Source of the DNA: Deltaproteobacteria bacterium
GTDB lineage: Bacteria; Desulfobacterota; Desulfuromonadia; Geobacterales; Geobacteraceae
Direction of reading: 5' to 3'
NCBI GenBank assembly: GCA_021847245.1
Contig: JAJZUC010000022.1
Span: 1 to 38,900, forward strand
Length of the DNA stretch: 38,900 nucleotides
Positions within the stretch are counted from its first letter, which is position 1. Every line of letters starts with the position of its first letter. The position numbers and the translations under genes are program-made. Positions 32,842 to 38,900 of this stretch are shown here, piece by piece. The notes under the pieces were generated by a model. The model ran no database searches. It was not told where the DNA came from and saw only the letters and a program-made list of their open reading frames with translations.

Positions 32842-33311
32842 GACGGATCAAGCTCTTGAGTCTATGCGCAGCGTTTGCGGGTGCGATGGCCCTGGCCGCC
32901 TGCACCCATGTGATATCCCAGGAGACGAGCCTGCCGTCGTGGCACCCCGAGGCCCTGGGCGAGGGACGCGTCGACTGCTCCGAATGCCACGAGGACAAGG
33001 TCAAGGGGGTCCTCAAGCCCTATGCCTCCTTCAGCCACACGCCGGTCTTCGTCAAGAACCACCGCTTCTATGCCGGGGAGGACGGCCGGCTCTGCGCCAC
33101 GTGCCACAAGCCTTCCTTCTGCACCGACTGCCACGCCAACGAGCTTGAGATAAAGCCGTCGATCAGGTACGGCAACCGGCCGGACCGGGAGCTCGTCCAT
33201 CGGGGCGACTACCTGACGCGCCACCGGATCGACGGCAAGATCGACCCGACGAGCTGCTTCAAGTGCCACGGCAGGACCAACAACGAGCAGTGCGTTGCGT
33301 GCCACCGGTAG
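32838..33311 (+). CDS. extF: 5-heme c-type cytochrome lipoprotein (ExtF-type)
   Basis: The 157-residue protein has the lipobox 'AMALAAC' (Cys22) and five CXXCH sites: CSECH, CATCH, CTDCH, CFKCH and CVACH, the last at the very C-terminus. Histidines in 'FSHTPVFVKNHRFY' and 'DYLTRHRIDG' are possible distal ligands. The small size and lipid anchor suggest a periplasm-facing or barrel-embedded part of the conduit. Its ATG overlaps the porin stop, with AAAGGAG upstream, and the next gene starts 10 bases later, so the three genes are one unit. Confidence 0.9.
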   Translation: MRRIKLLSLCAAFAGAMALAACTHVISQETSLPSWHPEALGEGRVDCSECHEDKVKGVLKPYASFSHTPVFVKNHRFYAGEDGRLCATCHKPSFCTDCHANELEIKPSIRYGNRPDRELVHRGDYLTRHRIDGKIDPTSCFKCHGRTNNEQCVACHR

Positions 33312-33321
33312 GAGGGAGTCA

Positions 33322-35394
33322 ATGAAACGACTTGTGAGCGCCATTCTTCTCCTCGTTGCCGGGGCCGTGTTCTGGGGCTGCTCCAGCAGCAACGACAACT
33401 CGCCCCTGTTCGACCCGGTCACCGGCAAGCATTCCGACAACTGGATCGAGAGCCACTGGCTTGAGTTCCGGAAGAACAACAACCAGTGCGTGCAGTGCCA
33501 CGGTTCGTTCACCGTCAGTGCCCAGTCGGGGGGGATCTCCGGGGTGAGCTGCTTCTCTGCCAATATCGGGGCGCAGATCTGTCACACCGATGGTCCGGCC
33601 GGCCACCCGGTCGGATGGGGGGCCGCTTCCCAGCACGGGCGCAGCGGCGCCATGGCGGCACCGGCGGTATCCGCAGGGTTTGCCTATTGCAGCCGCTGTC
33701 ACGGTTCGCTGTACAACAACGGGGCGGCCCGCTCCTGCCTCTCGTGCCATACCCGGGCTCCCCACCCCGATGCCCCGTGGCACGGGACGACCGCATCGGG
33801 AACGAACCACGTCTTCACCGATCCGGGGAATGCCCCCGAATGCGCCAAGTGCCACCTGAACGGCACGAACTCGGCGCTCCAGCCGACGACCCCGGCCCCG
33901 GCCGGGACCCCTCCCGGCTGCTTCAACAGCACCCTTTGCCATGGGACCGACGTCTCGCACCCGGCCGGATGGAGCGATCCGAACAGCCCGAACTTCCACG
34001 GTCCGACCGCCAAGGCCGCCAGTTCGCCATCGGGCGGATTCGGCTATTGCCAGAGGTGCCACGGCACCAATTACCAAGGGGTGGGGGCGGCCGTGAGCTG
34101 CTTCTCCGCCAGCGTCGGGGCCTTCACCTGCCATAACGGCGGCCAGCCGGCCATCACCCCCCATTCGCCGGCGCCGTGGCATGGGACCCATACCCACACC
34201 AACACCGATCCCACCAACGCCACGTTCTGCGCCGCCTGCCACACCAACGGCGCCAACTCCACCCGGCAGCCCGCAACGCCGGCGGCGCCGGGGACTCCCG
34301 CCGGCTGTTTCAACAATACCCTCTGCCACGCCAACGACGTGCAGCCGCCGCACCCGGTCGGGGGACTCTATCTGCCGTCTTCTCAGCACGGTGCCGACGC
34401 CATCAACAAGAACAACAACGGCAAGGGACTGAATACCTGCCAGCCCTGCCACGCCACTCCCGCCTCCGGTGCAAATCCGCGGTTCAACGTGCCGCGTGGC
34501 GCCACCCTCACTGCCGGCTGCGAAACCTGTCACATGGCCCTGACGGCTCACCCGACCCCGTGGCTCGTCGGACGGGGGACGACCCTGGGCGCCACCAACC
34601 AGCTCCGTCATTCGGCCCTCGCGGCACTTACCACGGCTGGTACGGCGGTCACCAACTACTGCACCCTCTGTCACGGCGCGAACCTGGACGGCATCGGCGG
34701 CGTCGCCCCCTCCTGCGTCTCCAACACCACCCGCCTCAACATCGCCGGGGTCGGGGCTGTCTGCCACTTCAACGCCGTTGCCGTGAAGGATGTGAGCACC
34801 GGCCTCTTCAATATCCAGACGGGGTGCGTGTCGTGCCACGGCAATCCGCCGGTCGGCACCACCTACCCGAACCGTGACCTCCAGCACAGCGAACACCTCT
34901 TCGCAAATGTGAACTGCGGCACCTGTCACAGCGGCGCCGGTTACGCGACCGCCCTGCACGCCAACGGGACGGCGGACGTAGTGCTTTCCGCCACCTTCCA
35001 GGCCAAGACCGGCGGTGTCGCTTCGTACAACGCGACGACCGGGGCCTGCAGCAACGTCAGCTGCCACGGCGGTCAGGTAACCCCTCCCTGGCCTTCGGGG
35101 GTGATCAACGTAAGCACCGACTGCCTCTTGTGCCACGCCTACGGCACGACCCAGTACAACAGCCCCTCCTCGGGACCATTGACGCACCACGGCCTCATCA
35201 CCACCACCTGCACCGAGTGCCACGATACGACGAAGCTGGCCGTGAACCACTTCACCAACCTCCAGACGACGGCCATGGAGGGGCCGGCATCGGGGACGAT
35301 CCTCAATGCCCTGAACTACGATCCGGCGACACGGAGCTGCCTCTTCACCTGCCACATCGGCAATCAGGTCCATACTCGCTCCATGAACTGGTAA
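33322..35394 (+). CDS. extG: Large multiheme lipoprotein cytochrome with noncanonical heme motifs (ExtG-type)
   Basis: The 690-residue lipoprotein has Cys20 in 'GAVFWGC'. Thirteen standard CXXCH motifs have first cysteines at 56, 123, 139, 174, 243, 303, 373, 400, 447, 502, 532, 601 and 630. Seven further Cys...CysHis pairs have longer spacers: CX9CH at 77 and 260, CX5CH at 200 and 329, CX15CH at 465, CX4CH at 576 and CX3CH at 673. The CX4CH then CXXCH arrangement at 576-605 matches the Geobacter GSu_C4xC__C2xCH family. Residues about 115-230 and 235-345 are internal repeats. GGAGG precedes ATG 33322. It is probably surface exposed and the terminal reductase of conduit 3; total heme number could be 13 to 20. 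Confidence 0.9.
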   Translation: MKRLVSAILLLVAGAVFWGCSSSNDNSPLFDPVTGKHSDNWIESHWLEFRKNNNQCVQCHGSFTVSAQSGGISGVSCFSANIGAQICHTDGPAGHPVGWGAASQHGRSGAMAAPAVSAGFAYCSRCHGSLYNNGAARSCLSCHTRAPHPDAPWHGTTASGTNHVFTDPGNAPECAKCHLNGTNSALQPTTPAPAGTPPGCFNSTLCHGTDVSHPAGWSDPNSPNFHGPTAKAASSPSGGFGYCQRCHGTNYQGVGAAVSCFSASVGAFTCHNGGQPAITPHSPAPWHGTHTHTNTDPTNATFCAACHTNGANSTRQPATPAAPGTPAGCFNNTLCHANDVQPPHPVGGLYLPSSQHGADAINKNNNGKGLNTCQPCHATPASGANPRFNVPRGATLTAGCETCHMALTAHPTPWLVGRGTTLGATNQLRHSALAALTTAGTAVTNYCTLCHGANLDGIGGVAPSCVSNTTRLNIAGVGAVCHFNAVAVKDVSTGLFNIQTGCVSCHGNPPVGTTYPNRDLQHSEHLFANVNCGTCHSGAGYATALHANGTADVVLSATFQAKTGGVASYNATTGACSNVSCHGGQVTPPWPSGVINVSTDCLLCHAYGTTQYNSPSSGPLTHHGLITTTCTECHDTTKLAVNHFTNLQTTAMEGPASGTILNALNYDPATRSCLFTCHIGNQVHTRSMNW

Positions 35395-35416
35395 AGCGCA
35401 TTGCATCATACGGAAG

Positions 35417-35448
35417 GGGAAAGGCGAGGTCTTCTCGCCTTTCCCTTT
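35417..35448 (+). terminator. Rho-independent terminator of conduit operon 3
   Basis: GGGAAAGGCGAG-GTCTT-CTCGCCTTTCCC followed by TTT is a perfect 12-bp stem, 22 bases after the large cytochrome stop codon. The upstream AA pairs with the trailing TT, which lengthens the stem. Confidence 0.85.
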
Positions 35449-35462
35449 GCTGATTAAGCACT

Positions 35463-35587
35463 AATCTTCCGCTAGAAGTTACCCCCCTTTGAAAAAGGGG
35501 GGCCAGGGGGGATTTTTCAGCGGCAATCAAAGGCAAATCCCCCTAAATCCCCCTTTGCTAAAGGGGGACTTGGGCTTGCGGAAGATT
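35463..35587. repeat. Inverted-repeat element with 10-bp ends and flanking direct repeat
   Basis: Outer ends AATCTTCCGC (35463-35472) and GCGGAAGATT (35578-35587) are perfect complements. Inside, a C6/G6-rich left arm (35482-35515) is an imperfect complement of the right arm (35535-35567), which contains the doubled 'AAATCCCCCT' motif common in bacterial intergenic repeats. ACTAATC occurs at both edges (35460-35466 and 35591-35597), possibly a target duplication. The element separates the extG terminator from the molybdoenzyme gene and has no coding content. Confidence 0.7.
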
Positions 35588-35657
35588 GGTACTAATCGGC
35601 TTCCCTTTTGGGACGAGTCGCCCCCCTGGATGGATTTGGCGACGGGAGAGCTGTGTC

Positions 35658-36638
35658 ATGGGGAAGAATGCACGTTTCAACCTCCCTCCCAGCGAGATTA
35701 CCCCCGAGGAGGTCTTCCGGAACCGCCGCACCTTCCTCAAGGCCCTCGGCTTCGCCGGGCTGAATGCCTGGCCGCTCCTGAATGCCTGCACCAATTTCGC
35801 GGCGCAGCGGCGCGAGCTCGGCGGCACCCTCGTGAACCTGAAGACGCTGCCGGCGCGGCCTAACCCGCGGTACACCCTCGACCGCCCCCTCACCGACCGG
35901 GTGGAGGCGGCGAAGTACAACAACTTCTACGAATTCACCTCCGGAAAAAGCGTCTGGAAATCGGTCGACCGGTTCCTCACCCGCCCGTGGCAGGTGGCGG
36001 TCACCGGCATGGTGAAGAAACCGCGGGTGTACGACGTCGACGAGCTGATCCGCACCATGCCGCTGGAGGAGCGGAGCTACCGCCACCGCTGCGTGGAGGC
36101 GTGGGCCATGGCAGTCCCCTGGACCGGCTTCCCTCTGGCGGAACTGGTGCGGCGGGTGGAGCCCCTGGCCGGGGCGACCCATGTCCGGTTCGTCTCGTTT
36201 CTGCGCAAGGACCAGGCCCCGAATCAGGGAGGGTTCTTCACCACGGAGCTCTGGCCCTACCACGAGGGGCTCACCCTGGCCGAGGCGACCAACGAGCTGG
36301 CGTTTCTCGCCGCGGGGGTCTACGGCCGGGAGCTGCCGAAACAGCACGGGGCGCCGATCCGCCTCGTCACCCCCTGGAAGTACGGCTTCAAGGGGATCAA
36401 GTCCATCGTCGAGATCAACTTCACCGACCGCCAGCCCCCCACCTTCTGGAGTAGCCTCGAACCGGACGAGTACGGCTTCTGGGCCAACGTGAACCCGGAG
36501 GTGGACCACCCCCGCTGGTCCCAGAAGAGCGAGCGGATGCTCGGCACCGGCGAGCGCCGGCCGACGGTAATCTTCAACGGCTACGGCGAGTACGTGGCCC
36601 ACCTCTACCGCCCGCCGCGGCGGGAGTTTTTTTACTAA
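35658..36638 (+). CDS. msrP: MsrP/YedY-like molybdopterin-dependent oxidoreductase
   Basis: The 326-residue protein is close to the length of E. coli MsrP (about 334). The Tat-type signal is 'RNRRTFLKALGFAGLNAW'. The molybdenum-ligand cysteine is in 'YRHRCVEAWAMAVPWTGFPL', and 'FVSFLRKDQAPNQGGFF', 'GAPIRLVTPWKYGFKGIKS' and 'FWANVNPEVDHPRWSQ' are diagnostic. MsrP repairs oxidised methionines in periplasmic proteins, with electrons from the heme protein MsrQ. No msrQ gene follows here: the next 300 bases are a repeat element and then hoxE. Electrons may come from a c-type cytochrome (speculative). GGGAG precedes ATG 35658. Confidence 0.9.
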   Translation: MGKNARFNLPPSEITPEEVFRNRRTFLKALGFAGLNAWPLLNACTNFAAQRRELGGTLVNLKTLPARPNPRYTLDRPLTDRVEAAKYNNFYEFTSGKSVWKSVDRFLTRPWQVAVTGMVKKPRVYDVDELIRTMPLEERSYRHRCVEAWAMAVPWTGFPLAELVRRVEPLAGATHVRFVSFLRKDQAPNQGGFFTTELWPYHEGLTLAEATNELAFLAAGVYGRELPKQHGAPIRLVTPWKYGFKGIKSIVEINFTDRQPPTFWSSLEPDEYGFWANVNPEVDHPRWSQKSERMLGTGERRPTVIFNGYGEYVAHLYRPPRREFFY

Positions 36639-36650
36639 CTTCTACTTCTG

Positions 36651-36860
36651 CTTTGTCACATTTCTCAAAAGCTCCGACAGGGGGGCCGGGGACTCTCCCG
36701 GAGAAAAAAATCCCGCAAGAAACCACGATGTCTTCGCGAAAGGAAAGCTGCAAAATCGTCTGTTCAGGTGAATCGTGCGACTGGCGGTGACGCTTGGAGT
36801 TTTTTCGGAGGGAGAGTCCCCGGTCCCCTCTCCCAGACGCTGATATCGAATGTGACAAAG
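36651..36860. mobile_element. MITE-like element with nested inverted repeats
   Basis: The 210-base element is bounded by CTTTGTCACATT (36651-36662) and its perfect complement AATGTGACAAAG (36849-36860). Inside, CCGGGGACTCTCCC (36686-36699) is perfectly complementary to GGGAGAGTCCCCGG (36810-36823), each followed inwards by an A- or T-rich run. There is no transposase. It occupies most of the gap between the molybdoenzyme gene and hoxE, so it may influence expression of the hox genes. Confidence 0.7.
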
Positions 36861-36956
36861 TGGGGCTACTGACTTCTTCTGCTGACTGCTATTGCCCTTG
36901 GCCTGTTATATCTGTTAAGATTTTCCGATTCATTTCACAACTTCAGGGAGCAGAGC

Positions 36957-37538
36957 GTGCGCCACGCAGACAGACAGTCCGACAGCAGCCTGAGCCCCGC
37001 CCTCGCGTCCGACCCTCGCTTCATCGCGGTGGAGCGGACCCTCAAGCAGTACCAGTTCCGTCCCGATGCCCTGATCGAGGTGCTCCACGTGGCGCAGGAG
37101 GCCTTCGGCTTTCTGAGCGAGGAGCTGATGGAGCATGTGGCCCGGCAGCTGAAAGTCCCCCTGAGCCGGGTCTACGGGGTGGCCACCTTCTACCATTTTT
37201 TCTCCCTGGAACCCCGTGGTGAGCACTCCTGCGTCGTCTGCACCGGCACCGCCTGCTACGTGAAGCGCTCCGGCGAGATCGTGAAACGGCTCGAAGGGGA
37301 GTTCGGCGTGAAGGCGGGGGGCACCACCGCCGACGGGAAGCTGACCCTCTCCACCGTCCGCTGTCTCGGCAGCTGCGGCCTGGCGCCGGTGGTGGTGCTG
37401 GACGGCGAGGTCGCCGGCCGCAGCACCCCCGATGCGGCCGCCGCCGCCGCCCACCGCCTCATTGCGGAAGGGAAGCCGGAGAAAAAGCCGCTGCCCGAGC
37501 GCCCCCGCCGCCGGGGGAGAAGGGGAGGGACGCCGTGA
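36957..37538 (+). CDS. hoxE: HoxE: NuoE-like [2Fe-2S] diaphorase subunit of NAD-linked hydrogenase
   Basis: The 193-residue thioredoxin-like ferredoxin subunit has '[19 protein letters not shown]' and '[20 protein letters not shown]' as the NuoE/HoxE helical region, and the [2Fe-2S] cysteines in '[13 protein letters not shown]' and '[18 protein letters not shown]'. A basic, Pro-rich tail ('[11 protein letters not shown]') is unusual. The start is GTG 36957 with GGGAG upstream. The stop overlaps the start of hoxF as GTGA. Family alternatives are NuoE of complex I; the HoxF-type fusion downstream favours the hydrogenase. Electrons pass between NADH-oxidising HoxF and the hydrogenase. Confidence 0.85.
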   Translation: MRHADRQSDSSLSPALASDPRFIAVERTLKQYQFRPDALIEVLHVAQEAFGFLSEELMEHVARQLKVPLSRVYGVATFYHFFSLEPRGEHSCVVCTGTACYVKRSGEIVKRLEGEFGVKAGGTTADGKLTLSTVRCLGSCGLAPVVVLDGEVAGRSTPDAAAAAAHRLIAEGKPEKKPLPERPRRRGRRGGTP

Positions 37539-38900
37539 TCCCGGCCGATCTGAGAGCCATGGCCGAGCAGGAGCGGGAACGCCAGGAACGGTTTCGGTGC
37601 CGGATCCTGGTCTGCGCCGGTACCCCCTGTCTTTCCGCCGGGGCGGACGCGGTGCTGGAGACGCTTCGCCAGGGGATCGCCGAGGGGGGGCTCGACGCGG
37701 AGATCGAACCGGTTGCCTCAGGTTGCATGGGGCCATGCAGCCGTGGTCCCCTCGTCAAGGTCCGCTCCAGGGGAAAGGAAGTCATCTACGAGCGGGTCAC
37801 CCCCGAGTCGGCCCGCCAGATCCTCTTCTCCGTCGTCAAGGGGCGCAAGCCCCCGACGGTTTCCCCCCTCCCGCCCGATCTCCCGTTCCTCGCCCGGCAG
37901 GAGCGGGTGGTCCTCGCCAACAGCGGCGCCATCAACCCCGAGCGGATCGAGGAGTACGTGGCGGCCGGCGGCTACGGGGCACTCTCCCACGCCCTCCACG
38001 AGATGACCCCCGACGACGTCTGCCGGGAAGTTTCCCTCTCCGGCCTGCGGGGGCGGGGAGGGGCCGGCTATCCGACCGGCGTCAAGTGGAGCCTGGCGCG
38101 CAAGGCTCCCGGCGAGCGGAAGTACGTGGTGGCCAACGGCGACGAGGGGGATCCCGGCGCCTACATGGACCGCTCCATCATGGAGTCGGACCCCCACCGG
38201 GTCCTGGAGGGGATGGCGCTGGCCGGCTATGCCATCGGCGCCGAGCAGGGGTTCATCTACGTCCGGGGGGAGTACCACCTGGCGGGGCGGCGGCTGGAGG
38301 GGGCGATCCGCGACGCCGAGCGCAAGGGGCTCCTCGGGAGCCGCGTCCTGGGGAGCAACTTCAACTTCCGGATCGACATCCGCACCGGCGCCGGCGCCTT
38401 CGTCTGCGGCGAGGAGACCTCCCTCATGGCCTCCATCATGGGGAAGCGGGGGCAGCCGTGGCACCGCCCCCCCTATCCGGCCCAGAAGGGGCTCTGGGGG
38501 AACCCGACCCTCATCAACAACGTGGAGACCTTCGCCGCCGTCCCCGCCATCGTCGGCGGCGGGGCCGAGTGGTTCGCCGCCATCGGGACCCCGAAGAGCC
38601 GGGGAACCAAGGTCTACGCCCTCTGCGGGCAGGTGGAGATCGCCGGCCTGATCGAGGTCCCCATGGGGACCACCCTGCGGGAGGTAGTCTTCGAGATCGG
38701 CGGCGGCATCCCGTCGGGGAAGCTTTTCAAGGCGGCCCAGTCCGGGGGGCCGTCGGGGGGGTGCATCCCGGCGGCGTTCCTCGACACCCCCCTCGATTAC
38801 GAGAGCATGGAGCGGCTCGGCACCATCATGGGGTCGGGGGGACTGATCATCATGGACGAGACGAGCTGCATGCCCGACGTGGCGTCGTTTTTCCTCGATT
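37535..38900 (+). CDS. hoxF: HoxF: NADH-binding diaphorase subunit (3' end beyond the window)
   Basis: The frame is open from GTG 37535 to the right edge (455 codons). The N-terminal [2Fe-2S] thioredoxin-like domain (about 1-110) has '[13 protein letters not shown]' and '[15 protein letters not shown]'. The NuoF-like part has the NADH motif '[16 protein letters not shown]', the FMN segment '[17 protein letters not shown]' and '[20 protein letters not shown]'. The domain fusion is typical of HoxF of bidirectional [NiFe] hydrogenases (or HndC-like proteins). The C-terminal [4Fe-4S] region should follow 'METSCMPDV'-like sequence just beyond the edge: the last residues seen are '[15 protein letters not shown]', the start of that segment. 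It is coupled to hoxE. Confidence 0.9.
   Translation, partial: MIPADLRAMAEQERERQERFRCRILVCAGTPCLSAGADAVLETLRQGIAEGGLDAEIEPVASGCMGPCSRGPLVKVRSRGKEVIYERVTPESARQILFSVVKGRKPPTVSPLPPDLPFLARQERVVLANSGAINPERIEEYVAAGGYGALSHALHEMTPDDVCREVSLSGLRGRGGAGYPTGVKWSLARKAPGERKYVVANGDEGDPGAYMDRSIMESDPHRVLEGMALAGYAIGAEQGFIYVRGEYHLAGRRLEGAIRDAERKGLLGSRVLGSNFNFRIDIRTGAGAFVCGEETSLMASIMGKRGQPWHRPPYPAQKGLWGNPTLINNVETFAAVPAIVGGGAEWFAAIGTPKSRGTKVYALCGQVEIAGLIEVPMGTTLREVVFEIGGGIPSGKLFKAAQSGGPSGGCIPAAFLDTPLDYESMERLGTIMGSGGLIIMDETSCMPDVASFFLD

Noticed and set aside
33319..35409. A long open frame (about 696 codons) antisense to the large multiheme cytochrome.
   Set aside because: It mirrors the strongly biased codons of the cytochrome gene. 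It has no recognisable domain and no ribosome-binding site.

Overview
The window comes from a GC-rich deltaproteobacterium of the Geobacter group (Geobacteraceae or close relatives). The evidence is three adjacent porin/multiheme c-type cytochrome loci in the order I recall for the Geobacter omb-oma-omc / extEFG / hox region, a carboxynorspermidine-type polyamine locus, a GapN-like dehydrogenase, and palindromic intergenic repeats of a kind common in these genomes. Family calls rest on reading the translated sequence; no database search was run.

Layout. 1-3.3 kb (minus): an envelope lipid-transport operon, mlaE-mlaF-mlaD followed by a TolC-family outer-membrane protein that runs off the left edge; a near-consensus promoter precedes mlaE. 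3.3-5.6 kb (minus): gapN-like dehydrogenase and a helical protein of unknown function. 5.8-10.4 kb: housekeeping and accessory genes (secreted dienelactone hydrolase, alpha/beta hydrolase, CAP-domain protein, methyltransferase, small membrane protein, proC). 10.4-16.8 kb (plus): polyamine locus made of an XRE-cupin regulator with a strong promoter and three evenly spaced palindromes, carboxynorspermidine synthase, an embedded mntA-hepT toxin-antitoxin pair, nspC (apparently with a CTG start) and speA. 16.8-19.8 kb (minus): a cydA remnant, a secreted coiled-coil protein, and a DUF748/PH-domain pair. 20-23.3 kb (plus): Ycf46-like AAA ATPase, MFS transporter, secreted adhesin-E-like protein.

23.3-38.9 kb (plus) is an extracellular electron transfer island. 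A TetR regulator precedes an intact porin / 8-heme / 9-heme lipoprotein conduit (ombB-omaB-omcB type). After a DUF3108 protein comes a second, decayed copy: its porin survives with an altered C-terminus, the periplasmic cytochrome is gone, and only the tail of the surface cytochrome remains. A third conduit (extEFG type: porin, 5-heme lipoprotein, 690-residue multiheme lipoprotein with many unusual CXnCH motifs) follows, then an MsrP-like molybdoenzyme and the first genes of a NAD-linked hydrogenase diaphorase (hoxE, hoxF; hoxF runs off the right edge).

How the parts fit. The porin-cytochrome sets would carry electrons from the periplasm across the outer membrane to extracellular acceptors, and the Hox genes would link NAD(H) with hydrogen. 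The polyamine genes supply the arginine decarboxylase and the last two steps of the carboxy(nor)spermidine route. Most notable for follow-up are the decayed conduit, the noncanonical heme motifs of the extG-like protein, the phased operators of the polyamine regulator, the CTG start of nspC behind an inserted toxin-antitoxin pair, and several palindromic mobile-type repeats.
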